A stretch of DNA of 64,000 bases. Origin: Microdochium bolleyi (lineage: Eukaryota; Ascomycota; Sordariomycetes; Xylariales; Microdochiaceae). The notes beneath the pieces were generated by a model. It had not been told where the DNA came from, did no database searches, and saw only the letters and a list, made by a program, of their open reading frames with translations. Every line of letters starts with the position of its first letter. The stretch's first letter is position 1. Made by a program: the position numbers and the translations under genes. The DNA lies in assembly GCA_001566295.1 (NCBI GenBank), contig KQ964252.1, positions 496,001-560,000 on the forward strand, given 5' to 3'. Below, piece after piece: positions 44,989 to 56,350 of this stretch.

Positions 44989-46388
44989 TTAGAAGGACTT
45001 GACCTCGCCCTCCTTGAGCTTGCCAGCACCGACGAGCCTCTTGGACTCCTCGGTCCAGACGGCCTTGATCTCGTCCGAGACGGTGAGGCCGTTGAGCTTG
45101 GCGGCAAGGGCGGCGACCTCGTCGGGGTCGATCTTGCCGGTGATGAGCTCGACGTCGTTGAGAGCGGCGTCGATCTGGGCGGGCGAGGCGTCGCCGGAGG
45201 CGAAGTAGTTGGCGTCCTTGACGGAGCCGCGCAGGACACGCTTGTTCTTCTTGACAGCGGTCTTGGCGGCCTCCTTGGCCTTCTTGCCGGCGTCGCGGTC
45301 GGCCTTGGCCTTCTCCTCGGCCTCCTTGGCGGCCTTCTCCTCAGCCTCCTTCTTAAGCCGGGCCTCCTCCTTGGCGGCCTTCTCGGCGGCCTCGCGGTCG
45401 TTCTTCTTCTTGTTCTTGGCGGCGTTGGCCTCCTTCTTGAAGCGCTTGATGCGCTCGTCGCCGGCCGACGCGTCGTCGAGCAGCTTGCGCAGGCGCGCGT
45501 TGTCCTCGGCCTTGCGCTTGCTGCGGGCGTTGGTGTTCTTGCGCTCCATGTGGCGCTTCTGCGAGCGGTTCTCGTTGTCGTCGGGGACGTCCTCGTCGAG
45601 ATACTCGAACGAGCGCCACGAGTCGAAGTTGTACCAGAAGTTGTAGAAGTTGTCGACCTCCTCCTTGGTCGAGTTGTCGTCGCCGAACTGCGGGACGGGC
45701 TGGATCTTGGAGAAGCGGGACTCGGACTTGAAGACGCGGCCCCAGAGCTTGTTGTAGTTCTTGGTGGCGTCCTTCTTCGAGGGGGGCTCGACGTTGGCCT
45801 TCTCGTCGACAGAGTCGTACTGGCGGCGGCGCGTCGGGTCGAGGAGCACCTCGGTCGCCTTCTGGATGCACTTGAAGAACTGGTCGTCCTCGGTGCCGCC
45901 GACGGCAGCACGCTTGTCGGGGTGGTGCTTCAGGACCTTCTTGCGGTGGGCGCGCTTGATCTGGTCCTCGGTGGCCTTCCACCGGTACTTGGACAGGCCG
46001 AGAACCTGGTAGTGGTCTTGTGTCTGTGAGGAGCAAAGCTTGTTAGCAGCCATGACTCAAAAAGCAACGGATTCCATAAGTGACAAGTGCGTACCTTCCA
46101 GTCCTTGGCCTGGAGCTGGAGGAGCATGGGGTCCTCAGCCTCGGACTCATCACTCTCGTCGTCCTTCTCGATCTTCTTGGCGCTCTCCTGAGCCTGGATG
46201 CGGTCATCCTCGGAGAAGGTGCGCTTGTGGCGGGCACGGCGGGCGTGGGCGAGGAAGTGAGGGCCGACGGGCTCGATGGTGCGCTGCGACGAGGCGGTGA
46301 TGGAGCCGACGGCCTTGAAGTCCTTGTCGGCGGACCAGCCCTCGGGGAGGGCCGGCAAAGGTCGCGAGACGGTAGTAGCGACAGACAT
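44989..46388 (-). CDS. zuo1: Zuotin, ribosome-associated J-protein
   Basis: Predicted 442 aa from exons 46388-46095 and 46023-44989; the 71-nt intron (GTACGC...TCACAG) joins at codon phase 0. The N-terminus (about 1-97) matches zuotin, with an acidic DDESDESEAEDPMLLQL stretch. The J domain follows (DHYQVLGLSKYRWKATEDQI) with HPD at 132-134 and the zuotin-specific NFWYNFDSWRSFEY block. A long Lys/Glu/Ala-rich charged helix spans about 200-350 and binds ribosomes in yeast. The C-terminal helical segment ends in GKLKEGEVKSF. In yeast, Zuo1 pairs with Ssz1 as the RAC that stimulates Ssb Hsp70 on nascent chains. It shares a 366-bp divergent promoter with mzm1. Confidence 0.93.
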
Positions 46389-46754
46389 CGTGTATAGCGA
46401 TTGTCCTCTTGTTGCTGTTGATCTGTGGGAGTGAAGGAGGGACAAGGGAGCATTCGGCAACGTGGGGCAGCGATTTGGCAATATTTTTTTTCGGGTCCTG
46501 CTCTGGCTGTCGAGAGTGGGCTGGCAACAGTACTTGCATAACGCTGTGCATAAAGGGCTCAGTGCAGGCTGCCGGCTTACATAACTTTTTTCGCCCGCCG
46601 TCAACCGCAGATCAAATCACGGCGACCCTGGTTGGTGATGAGCCTTTGAAGAAGCCTTGAGAGTTTATTGTACTTCCCGACGACGCACGATCTCGACGCA
46701 CGATCTCACGAGAAGCTATTCCCCGTCCACCTCACACCTGAAATCCTCCAAATC
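46389..46754. promoter_or_regulatory. Divergent promoter zuo1 / mzm1
   Basis: 366 bp between two start codons of housekeeping genes. A tandem pair of CGACGCACGATCTC copies lies at about 46679-46707. No known factor site is asserted. Confidence 0.4.
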
Positions 46755-47378
46755 ATGGCTCTCGCCGCCTACCGCAACCTGTGGCGATCCGCCAACGTCG
46801 CCTTCCACGGTACGTCCATCCGTTCGCCAGCATATCCGCCCACCACACCCTCGACGGAACCTACGAAACTCCTCTGGTCACGAAACGCCTCGAAGGAGAG
46901 CAAAACTAACAAGAGAACTTGACCACAAATACAGGCGACCAGAGAATGCTCACAGCCGCGCGGGACTCGATACGCACGGGCTTCCGGACCAACAGCCACC
47001 TCGAGCCGACGAACCCGCAGTATGAGCCCGCCGTGCAGCACGCCAACGACGTCGCGTCGATACTGCGCAAGAACGTGGTGCAAGGGAAGCAGATCGACAA
47101 GGACGGCGACTCGTACAGTATGTTTGCTACCTGTTCTCTGCCCGTGTGGATGGTCGAGAGTGCCAGAACTGGTCCCGCATATTGAGCAGCACAAAACGAG
47201 AGGACAGACCGGAAGAAGACTGAGCCTTTGCTAACATGTCATGTCTTGCGAATTCGCAGAGCTCAACATCCACGCCGAGACGGAGCGGGGCGACAACGAG
47301 TCGATCAAGTTCGCCGGCAAGAAGATGGCGCGGGCAGGCGATCCGCTGCCCCCGGCGCAAAAGTGCTGCAGCCAGTAG
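46755..47378 (+). CDS. mzm1: Mitochondrial LYR protein Mzm1 (complex III assembly)
   Basis: Predicted 118 aa from exons 46755-46809, 46935-47117 and 47260-47378, each junction GT-AG and in frame (GTACGT...ACAG; GTATGT...CGCAG). The protein begins MALAAYRNLWRSANVAF; AYR takes the LYR position after the usual short N-terminus. It continues with RDSIRTGFRTNSHLEPTNP and ASILRKNVVQGKQ and ends KLNIHAETERGDNESIKF. This order and the length are those of Mzm1/LYRM7, the matrix chaperone that stabilises the Rieske iron-sulphur protein before insertion into cytochrome bc1. Two short introns in so small a gene are normal for Pezizomycotina. Identification is strong. Confidence 0.92.
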
Positions 47379-47702
47379 AATGGAACAGTAACCGAGGCCA
47401 GCTGGCAGAAGTGAGAGGGAGACGCTGCACTAGATTCAGGTGGCATGCATTGTAAATTACACGGAGAAGATACTACGATACCCGAATTTGTAACAATAAG
47501 AGGAATAACGTGTCATGATCAGACAAAGCAAAAGACCCAGGCTCTTGCAGTGCAGTGGGATGAAGAACCTGGTTGTGAACATGAGGTTGTCCAGGGCAAT
47601 CATCACTCGTGATAAACTGGCGATGGGGCTCTCTTGCCCGCAGAATAAAATTGATCAACGCCGTATAACAATGCTAAATGTAGAATCCCGTCCCGAGTCC
47701 TG
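47379..47702. other. Convergent spacer mzm1 / slt11
   Basis: 324 bp between two 3' ends; nothing recognised. Confidence 0.5.
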
Positions 47703-48923
47703 TTAATCGCCAGCCAGACTGGCGTAGTTGACGTCGCTCGCCCCAGGCGGAGCTGCGACGGCCGCCATCTGCGCGAACTCCTGTTCCTGCTGCTGTTGCT
47801 GATCGCCACCTCCTTGAGCTCCGCCTTGACCTCCGTGACCCCGTCCTCCTCCTCCTCCCTCCAGGGCCTTTCTTTGCCTAGGGTTGCCGTGTGCCGACCT
47901 CCCGTCGCGCAGCATCTCACCTCTCTCCTCGCGGTTCATTGTGCCCACGGCCTTGGGGACGGACCACCGAACTCTGAGAGGGCAGCCCGCGATCACGGCC
48001 TTGCCCTTGCACGCGTCCGCCGCCGACTCTGCGCCTTCCCGAGTCTCGTAGTTGATGAAAGCGCAGTGCGACATGTGGCTGCAAATGAGCGACTTGATCT
48101 TGCCGTGCTCCTTGAAGAAGTCGCGGATCTTGAATTCCGGCAGGTCGTCCTCGACGCCGGTGACGAACAGGCTCATGATGGTCTTGTCGGCCGGCGGGAT
48201 GTAGTCTTTCGGTCCGGGGGGCAGTTGTGACGCGGCAGGGAATGGTCGCCCGCCGCGACCGCCTCGTCCTCCACCACCACCACCACCACGGCCACCACGA
48301 CCGCCCGCAGCAGCGGCAGCCCTCGAGTCGCGCGTCCTGATCGGCCCAGGACCACCGTAGCCGCTACCTGTAGCCGCGTCACCACCTGTCGCAGAGCCGG
48401 ATGAGCCTGCTCCCGCATCGCCGCTGCTCTTGCCGTCTTCTATCGCACGCCCCTTGCGGAAATAGGGCTTGCTGTTGGCCAGCCTCCGTAGCAGCTCGCG
48501 CGCTTTGTCGTCCGTCTTCTCGTACTCCTCCGTGCCGAGCCCGTCCTCGATGGCCTTCTCATTGTTCTGGGCAAAGTACTCGCGGTTGATCTCGGAGCTG
48601 GGACCGGGGGCGACCATCTTGAGCGCGGCGTCGCGGATGGTGATGGGCAGGCCGAAGGAGAGATCGAGCATGCAGCACTGGCAGCAGTTCTTGAGCCGGG
48701 CGCAGGTGAGGCAGATGTTTGTGCGCTTCTTGCGGCCGTGGGCGCGGTCGGCGGACCAGCTGAAGATGGAGAAGGGCCGGGTGCAGATCTTGCACTCGGC
48801 GCCGTAGTCTTCCTTGAGCATCTTGACGTAGGGGTTGTCGGGGAGGCATGTCTCGCAGACGGACGGGAAGTCGGTCGACTCCCAGCCGGAGCGGTTGAGG
48901 TCCTTCTTGATCTGGGGCGGCAT
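47703..48923 (-). CDS. slt11: Pre-mRNA splicing factor Slt11/Ecm2 (RBM22-like)
   Basis: Single exon, 406 aa, starting MPPQIKKDLNRSGWESTDFP. The N-terminal zinc region has CETC, CKIC, CLTC and CCQCC in the RBM22/Ecm2 arrangement, followed by DLSFGLPITIRDAAL. A Gly/Arg-rich RGG-like segment (about 200-225), coded by GGC/CGT repeats, precedes an RRM at about 245-325 (SLFVTGVEDDLPEF as RNP2 region, HCAFINYETREGAE as RNP1 region). The tail is Gly/Gln-rich. Ecm2/Slt11 and Cwc2 contact U6 snRNA in the activated spliceosome as part of the NineTeen complex environment. Length and order fit fungal Slt11. It is convergent with mzm1. Confidence 0.92.
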   Translation of the reverse strand: MPPQIKKDLNRSGWESTDFPSVCETCLPDNPYVKMLKEDYGAECKICTRPFSIFSWSADRAHGRKKRTNICLTCARLKNCCQCCMLDLSFGLPITIRDAALKMVAPGPSSEINREYFAQNNEKAIEDGLGTEEYEKTDDKARELLRRLANSKPYFRKGRAIEDGKSSGDAGAGSSGSATGGDAATGSGYGGPGPIRTRDSRAAAAAGGRGGRGGGGGGGRGGRGGRPFPAASQLPPGPKDYIPPADKTIMSLFVTGVEDDLPEFKIRDFFKEHGKIKSLICSHMSHCAFINYETREGAESAADACKGKAVIAGCPLRVRWSVPKAVGTMNREERGEMLRDGRSAHGNPRQRKALEGGGGGRGHGGQGGAQGGGDQQQQQEQEFAQMAAVAAPPGASDVNYASLAGD

Positions 48924-50001
48924 GGCTGCTGCTTGTCTGGCTGTGTTGGAGGGTCGGGCGCCCTGTCCGCGTGTCGTCGCTCGATGCGACGTGTGGGAGG
49001 ATGAGCAGGCGCACGTGTGGATCGTGAGGACGACAGCCTGAGAAAGTCCTGGTGGAGACGGACCTTTGGCTGGCTCGTCGACACGCGCCTGGCTGCGCAG
49101 TTCGAAGGCACCGGGGCAGGCTCGACTGATTTTCTGGAAGGTGGCGCAAGCTGGAGCTTATCGGCTTATCAATCAAGCTCTGTGGCGCATGCATTGGTGT
49201 ACCGTTATTTGTGGCTAAGGAGCTAGGCTTTGTCCAGGCGTGCAGATTGTAGACTACCGCTAGCAGCGTTCAGCGTCGGTGTACAATTCCACAAACAGAG
49301 CAAATAACTACGCCAGCCTTCACATAGCAGCAGAAAGTCAGTCGCAGTCTCGTGCGTCGTATTTTACGCCGTATTGTTTCTCCGCCGCCCCACAACCAGA
49401 AGGCGCAAGGGGCGGGGTGGGAGGATTCAGGGACAACAGACGAACCAACCGCAGTGTTCCTCCACGACCCGGCTATGTTGCTGGAACCGTTCAGAGTTGC
49501 ATCTGCAATCGTAGATCGGGATAAGCGGCGTAGGGCGCAGATCATCCGCCTCATCTTTTCAGCCCTCGTGACATCGGCGATCTCGGGGACCTGAGTCCCG
49601 GGGACCTCAAGGCTTGGTTTGACGACAACGACAGCGACGATGCGCCGGACGACTGTAGGGCTGAGCACCACCGCCACGACCGCGGCAGCGAGAGTAACGA
49701 AGAACCATGATGGCAGTACATTTTCCTGCCATGTAGGAAAGACAGTTCACAGTATTATTATCTCTATCAACTGGTGTTTTACAAGTATATTGCTGTCAAA
49801 GGCCGCCGACCGAGCACTGCAACGTCAGGCACATGCACCGCGACGCCGCCGTGCTCGGGCGACTCTAGCTTGCCAAGGCCATGGCGTTCTGTCTACAAGG
49901 GTCCAAGTGCGCAATTAAACAAAGACACGATACTGAAATCTATACAAGACTGAAGAGAAAAAAGTAGCCGCTCGTCGTGCTCACGCGTTCACAGTACCCA
50001 A
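48924..50001. other. Gene-poor spacer
   Basis: 1.1 kb from the slt11 start to the chitin deacetylase 3' end. Open frames on both strands at 49270-49680 overlap each other and have no domain character. Nothing is supported. Confidence 0.5.
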
Positions 50002-51505
50002 TTAGTTGCACAGGCCGAAAAGGGGCTGGCAGCCGGCGCCGCAGTACTGGTCGCTGGAGCCGCAGAAGCCGTACTGGGAGCAGCAGAAGCCGGTGCCGCA
50101 GACGTACTTGTTGGTGCCGCCGCACGCGCCGTCGGGGCCGACGACGCCGGTGGGCTGGGTGCGAGGCGGACCGGTGCTGGTGGCCGAGGTGGGCTGGGGA
50201 GTGAAGGAGGTCTGAGGGCGCGGGGAGGCGCGGTACCACTTGGAGGGAACCTCGCCGAGGCACTCGCCGACAGTCACGGCTGGAACGTTGGGTTGGGTGT
50301 TAGTATCAGAGTTCCTCGATGATGCGAGATAAGAAGGGGGGACTACTTACCACGGAGGCCCTTGTCCAGGACAATCTTGATGACCTCGGGAAGGATCAGG
50401 TTGATGCTGCCCGCGTGGACATCGTGCATGAGGGAGATGGAGCCGCCCTTGGCGACGCCCTCACGGAAGTTGTTCACGGCCGTGTGGTAGTTGGTCGCGT
50501 TGTTGGTGGCCCAGTCTCTGGTGTCGATATCGGCGATAATGACCTTGTAGCCGAGCTCGCCCATGATATCGAGAGTGGTCTGGTTGTAGTCAAAGTAAGG
50601 GGGACGCATGTAGGTCGGGGCCTTGCCGACCAGGGTGTACAGCGCATTCTCAACGTCGACCATCTGCTTCTGGACGGCCGCGGCGCTGAGCGAGGTCAGG
50701 AAAGGGTGGCTCCAGGTGTGCGAGCCGATCTGGTGGCCCTCTCGCAGCATGCGCTGCAGAGTAGAGCCCCGGTCATAGATGTTGCCCTAGATGCCTCGGT
50801 GTTAGTGAAGGCCTGCGAATAGTGGTTGTAGAAGAGGCCGGAGGGTTCAAAGGAAACACGTACATAGTTTTGGCCGTTGACGAAGAAGGTTCCGTGCATG
50901 CCGGCGGCCTTGAGGAGGTCCATGGCCTTCTCCGTGTAGTCGAACGGGCCGTCATCGAAGGAAAGGGCAATGACACCGGGGACGTTGCACTTGAAGATGG
51001 CCTGGCCAACAGGCACAGTGCCTGTGGGGACAGCAGAGGCACTGGTGATAGGTGCGGACACAGTAGGACGCAGAGAGACGCTGGTAGGACCAACTGAGGC
51101 GCTGGTAGGACGCACAGAGGCACTGCTGGGACGAACCGAAGCGCTGCTAGGACGAACCGAAGCGCTGGTAGCAGACACAGAGGCACTGCTAGGACGAACC
51201 GAGGCGCTGGTAGGGCGGACCGAGGCGCTGGTACCAGGCACAGAGGCGCTGCTTCGAGACACGGAGGCACTGCTCACAGGCGCAGAAGCACTGCTGGCGG
51301 ACCTGGAGGCACTGCTGGCGGGCGCAGTGGCATAGTTGTCCGGAGCAGTGGCGTAGCCGGTGGGAGCAGTGGCATAGCTCTCGGGAACGGTGGTCTTGGC
51401 GCCGTTGGCCTCGTTGGTGCAGCTAGTCTTGCCGTTGGCAATGGGCGAAGCGACAGCGGTGCTGAGCAGCATGCCGCTGACGACGGTGGTGATGGAGAAA
51501 CGCAT
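50002..51505 (-). CDS. Secreted chitin deacetylase (CE4) with C-terminal hevein-type chitin-binding domain
   Basis: Predicted 451 aa from exons 51505-50864, 50786-50351 and 50279-50002; introns are GTACGT...TCTAG (77 nt) and GTAAGT...TCCAG (71 nt). A signal peptide MRFSITTVVSGMLLSTAVAS leads a Ser/Ala/Pro/Thr-rich region with 7-residue SASVRP(T/S)-type repeats. The NodB domain has all five motifs: SFDDGP, SHTWSHP, RPPYFDYN, DIDTRDW and LMHDVH, so metal-dependent N-deacetylation of chitin is expected. A CBM18 hevein domain with eight Cys (CGGTNKYVCGTGFCCSQYGF onward) closes the protein. Such enzymes act on the cell wall or on chitin oligomers. The repeat linker is probably O-mannosylated (inference). 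Confidence 0.93.
51120..51290. repeat. 21-bp minisatellite in the chitin deacetylase linker
   Basis: About eight tandem copies of a degenerate 21-bp unit encode SASVRPT/SASVRPS variants, with related degenerate units on both sides. The array is in frame, so copy changes would alter the linker length without breaking the gene. Confidence 0.7.
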
Positions 51506-52883
51506 CTTGCTAGATGGATAGTGGTTTTGGTGGTAAAAGAGTGACTGTGGCAAAGATTCCACGGAAAGGACCGACTGTCGTTGGCGTTGATGCTTCGAGA
51601 CTGGTGATCAAGGACCCTTCACAACGGCTTCTGGCAGGCGGGTGGTGCGGACCTTGATATATCACACCCGACGACCGGGTTGTCCGGCTTCGTCACCAAG
51701 CACCCATGCTCCCAAAGCACTCGCCATCGGCCGGTGCTGCCTCCGCGGAGAAAATGGTGGCTGTCGAGACTGTCACTCCGCGAAGCCGGGACCAGGACCA
51801 GCCAGACTGGACCCCTGTTCACCCTCCTATGTTCCTGCTGTGGGGAGACAAACATGTCTACTGCGCAGCATCATCATACTAGAACCTAACCTAACCTTCC
51901 CTAAACCTTAAACAGCCTTCATGCACCGTCATGCTGTGCCGGCAGCTGGGATGTGGTGTAAGGCTGCGCCAGCCCAGGGAGCTCCACGCCTCCGGGCGCC
52001 TAGGCCCAACGTCAAGGGCCACAAGGTTATCGTGCGACGCCCACGCGTCACCCGCGCGGACTAGCAAGGTCTGGCAATGGAAATTTCCACGTGCGGAGGC
52101 ATGGAAGAACAGACGTTACAAGTTCAGGCCTGACACAACGCAGATTCTGGTTCCTTCGCACGTCGAGTCGGTCCCACGTCCCGGGACCCGAAAGTCAAAG
52201 CGAGAACGCTGCGTACCTTAAGGTAGTTACGAAGGACGGCGGACGGACAGTGGGCTGCACCCTTTCGCCTGGTCAGCAGGCGTCTTTCCGGACCAGGGAA
52301 AAAGAGAGCTAGGCCTGTTGTCCAGTGAATCACGGCCGTCTTTCAGAGCTGCACGCCGCGATCAAAACACGACCAGTCCTCTGACGATGTCTGGCACGGA
52401 GGAACTGGGCAGGATCTGGCACTGCGGAGTCCATCGTGCAAAACTCTATTGGCATTGCGCCCTCTGCTCCAGGCTGTAAAGTGGGCGGAGCTCACTCCCA
52501 TCCCTGTCACTGCGGACTTGGCCCTCGTCCACAACCGGCCGACAGTGACCTTGTGTCCGGCAGGTGCATTTGTTTGTGGCTCATTTCTTTTAGAGTTGAT
52601 GCCCATGCTCTCACGCGCGCAAGCACCTTCTGCCTGCGGAACGGCAATCAGAAACTCGCAAGACATGCAAGTCCTTCTCTCCTGGGGCGACGTCCTGCGT
52701 CCACGACAGACGCATGCGCTGCAATTTAGTGCTAATAACCTTGCTGACCTGCTCGTATTGGTCTTGACCAGAGCTGGGAGCCCTTTCTCATGGTTCGATG
52801 GTCCCTTTGGTCGCAAATGCCCTGCACCCTACCTCTAGGATTTCATCAGCGCCTGTCCACGCTTGTCTTGTTACGTTGGAGAT
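51506..52883. other. Chitin deacetylase promoter and start of gene-poor block
   Basis: No gene is supported. A short CCTAACCTAACC/CCTAAACC tract lies at 51885-51907. Confidence 0.5.
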
Positions 52884-53226
52884 ACAGTAAACCCTCTTTA
52901 AAGCGGACCTCATTATTGCGGATTCCCACGTCTTTGCGGACGTAATACTATCGAAAACACTGCAAAAATCCGCTGTTCCCTCGTATTCCATGATTCCGCT
53001 CATATTTAGGCCTTCTTCTACACTTAAATCCGCTACCTCGAGGGAGAAATATGTGTAAAAAGGTACGTACCGGGCCTGGAATTCAAAAGGGGATAAGTAA
53101 CCTTGGGACTAGATTGACCTTATTTAGTGGGATGACGAATATATGCTCAGTCCAATATAGCGGATACCTCGCCATAGCGGACGCAAGTACGTATCTCCTT
53201 TCATCCGCTATAACGAGGGTTTACTG
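52884..53226. mobile_element. Pogo/Tigger-like MITE, 343 bp
   Basis: Terminal inverted repeats CAGTAAACCCTC (52884-52895) and GAGGGTTTACTG (53215-53226) are perfect over 12 bp and extend to about 23 bp with two mismatches (through AGCGGA). TA dinucleotides flank both ends (52882-52883 and 53227-53228), the target duplication of Tc1/mariner-pogo elements. GCGGA or TCCGC occurs eight times inside, mostly near the ends, as candidate transposase-binding motifs. There is no coding capacity, so it is non-autonomous. Confidence 0.85.
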
Positions 53227-55813
53227 TATGTCAATAGCCTAACGGTGCTCCGGAGGTCTTGACTGCAAATTTCTACCCGCTGGATAATTGACAAGTTCCA
53301 GAAGAGCCACAGGGAGGTATTTCGAGTGTCCACAGAGGCAACAATGAAAGGCAATCGCGATCGTAGGTTGGGAGAGCACTAAAGCGCCACTGGGCAGAAG
53401 CTTCCACGGATGCGGCCAGAAGAGTGCATAGTTGACGACAGCCCTCCCTTCTCAACAGCCCCGAAATATGTCGCGAGTGGTAGCCTTACAGCCAAGTCCG
53501 ATAGGGATGAGATGCGGCAGCCGCAGCAGCCTTACAACGGATCTGGGCAGGAGCCCGTGAATCGGTCACGCAACATCCCGCCGGCCCAGTGCTCTCGATT
53601 GTAGTGGGCGGATCGTCGGCAGCACTTGATGACATGAATCAGGTCAACGCAGAACCAGCAGCTGCTAAGTTGAGCCGAGCCATCATTGCCAGAATTCGGA
53701 AGGCAACATGTTGATCAATGGTGGCCGCCACATCAACTGTGGCCGCCGCGGCTCCATGTCCTTCAATAAGCCCCGTCCCTGCCTCTGTCACTTTCCCGGA
53801 TCTGGACTACGCGCTCCTCCAGAAATCCACCATCTGCCAAGACGGTTCGGCCGCCAGGGGTCAAGGTGCTGGGTCATTTGCAACGCAGTCGGCGACGGGC
53901 CCCCAAAGCATTGGTGGAGTTCTAGAAGCTCCGCGCCAAGGAACAACGGCAGATACCACGGAGGGAGTACCCCTGGAGCCGGTTGCGCTCGGGCAAGAAC
54001 CATCCCCTGCATGGTCAATAGGCAAGCCTCAGAGTGTTGGTGATTCTTGGCTGTTTCCTTCATGAGTCGCGCGCGCAGGGTTCGATTCTTTCCGCAGCCA
54101 TGCTGCGCGACAGGTGCAGCAGTCGCAGTGGTCACGAAGTACGCTGCGCATAAGCTATTACCTACCTCCGCGTGTGTATACCTCCGTGTCGCACGAAGCC
54201 GGCTTTACCTGGCGTGGCCTGATGGAACGCGGCGTTCTCCAGACCCCTAAACGTTACTACACGCGTCAGCCAGATGCTCAAGCTTGCTAGCACAGGTTTC
54301 TACAATGCGCCAAGACTCGATCCAGGGGAGGGGGGGCTAACAGCCAGGCATTCTCGTCAGCCACGACAGATGTGGAAAGCAGGTACAGACCTTAATAAGT
54401 GGGCATTGAGTGATGCCTTGGTTCGGCTTGCAGTTTGCGTGGCGCACCGTGGCGCACCGAGCGCGCAAGAACGACAGACGCAATTCCAGGATCCGTGAGC
54501 CAAATGCAGTGTGCGTCGAAGCGTTCACCCCATCGATGCTCATCACTGAGGACCCCCTCACGGCAGGACAGACTTTGGGGTGCTCTGCAGAACTCCCGGG
54601 TTCCCCCATGTCAGGCGTCCTGAACTATGCCGTGATCAGAGCCAGAATAGGTAGCCATGCAAACTCTACAGCCCCCCTCTAACTTATCTGATCGCTAAAT
54701 GACGACGATCTTGCTTAATGCGCAACGATGTTGCGTTGGCAGAGCCGTCCCAAAGCGGCGGTGGCCAGACGGCAACAGCGGCAGCGCCAGACACCCTGGA
54801 CGCAGCATATCGCGATGTCTCTCGGCAATCGGCTCGGCCATGACCGGAGGACTCGTGTCACGTCGAGCGCTAATTACAATGTGCTCATCTCAGCGAATGC
54901 GTGGCTGACTCCCCTGACCCTCATGTCTCCGTCCTTGTGCCTCTCAGGACATTACAGAGCCTGGCCATCGGGCACCCTTGAGATGAGTCGAGCCATGTTC
55001 AGCGACTCTCGTGCAATGCTGAACTGGCCAAAGAAGATCAGTCATCAGTCTTCGGCGAATTTGGTGATCGTTCCTGATCAATGCAATGCACTGCACAATG
55101 CAGCAAATATGCCAAATAGCAGAGCACCCTTCGGCAGCCCTCTTGGCTTCTCAATAGTGCTGTGCCAGGTCCCATATAGATATTTCAAATAGAATAAATC
55201 ACTGAGTAGAAAGAATAAAAAAGCCAGACAAAGCCATGACACATTTGAGGATTATCCATGGTCTTCCCCTTCTTTCAGTCATGTAGCCGTACATTTATTT
55301 TTGTTTTTATGAGATTCTTTTCGTGATTTCGATTTGCAACCGTTCACCGGTTCAAAAGTGATTTGGATATTCGAGGTAATTTAGCTGCCAATTTCCCGGT
55401 GACTTTGAAACCAATAGCAAATGACAGGAACTGACAGGAACTGACAGGAACTGACAGGAATTGACAGGATTTGATAATCAAACATTAATTTAGTCACATA
55501 CACACTACTGAAGTATGATGTGACTGTATGACATCCTTGGACTCGAGCGACGATCGCTCTATGGAGATAACCTTGGGTTCATCACATTCCCCATTTTCGT
55601 ACGCAGGTTCCCCTTATTGACAGCACGGAAAGATGTACTTATTTTATGATTGGAAAATCGCCCATGTCAAATGCCTCAGATGAGGCCGATGAAGTTCTGC
55701 ACGTCGAGCCCTTCCACCAAGCTGAAAAGCTCCATGGATAAAATTATCCCGCTGGCGTTCGTGCCCTCGATGTAGCAACCGGACAGTCATCTCATTGACC
55801 TGGATCCGCTTCA
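53227..55813. other. Gene-poor, partly AT-rich region
   Basis: Short open frames only; none has protein character. It contains the 10-bp tandem array at 55421-55470 and an AT-rich stretch around 55190-55510. Confidence 0.5.
55421..55470. repeat. 10-bp tandem repeat, five copies
   Basis: Units ATGACAGGAA, CTGACAGGAA (three times) and TTGACAGGAT follow without gaps. Confidence 0.85.
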
Positions 55814-56350
55814 ATGCGGCCGTGGAGGATCAGAATGTCGACCGCGCCGACTTCCTGCCCAGCCGGTCCAAGATCCAGCCCTGTCGATTACTTTGCATTC
55901 TTCTGGACATTCCTGTTCCCGTGGTACGTCAACTCGCAAGCGTCATGCCTTCTTTCTATCCAATACGATCTTTTTGTGAACGACGGGGTGCAAGGAAATG
56001 CTTTCTACCTCGACGGCAAGTGGAGCGTGCCGACCTTCATCTTCAACTACGATATCGTAAGTCAACCACCACACCTCATTCCTCCACCTGCCATACTTTG
56101 CTCCTGTGCTTTCTTGCTCTGTCGCTGACCAAGGGCCCACTACCACTATTATAGATCGCATTGGCGACGCTTATCGGTGGGACATGGAAGATCGTTAAGC
56201 GCACCCCGTTCCACAGGAGTGTTGACGTGGACCTGCACTCTGGGCTCGACTTCTTCGGCGCACGGACTGCGCACTATCGCCGCGAGCGCGAGGCAAAGGC
56301 TATCGCGGCCCAGGACGGGATCTGGGGAAGTCATTTTCAGGTCGGAAATT
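55800..56350 (+). pseudogene. Amino-acid permease C-terminal remnant
   Basis: Only the last part of an APC/YAT-type amino-acid permease is present. Around 55800-55880 one frame gives a VDRADFLPSRSKIQP-like loop. A one-base shift then puts the next part (PVDYFAFFWTFLF, followed by FVNDG and GKWSVPTFIFNYDI) in the frame of 55814. An intron at 56057-56154 (GTAAGT...TATAG) leads to WKIVKRTPFHRSVDVDLHSG, typical of the cytoplasmic tail. No upstream membrane helices were found, so the copy is 5'-truncated as well as frameshifted. The intron is retained in place, which argues for a DNA-level duplication rather than a retrocopy. Function is surely lost. Confidence 0.65.

Noticed and set aside
51885..51907. 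CCTAACCTAACC tract as interstitial telomere
   Set aside because: Only a few degenerate units and not the exact TTAGGG register; too short to support.
54060..54100. GGTTCGATTC as a tRNA B box
   Set aside because: No matching T-stem, A box or acceptor stem around it.
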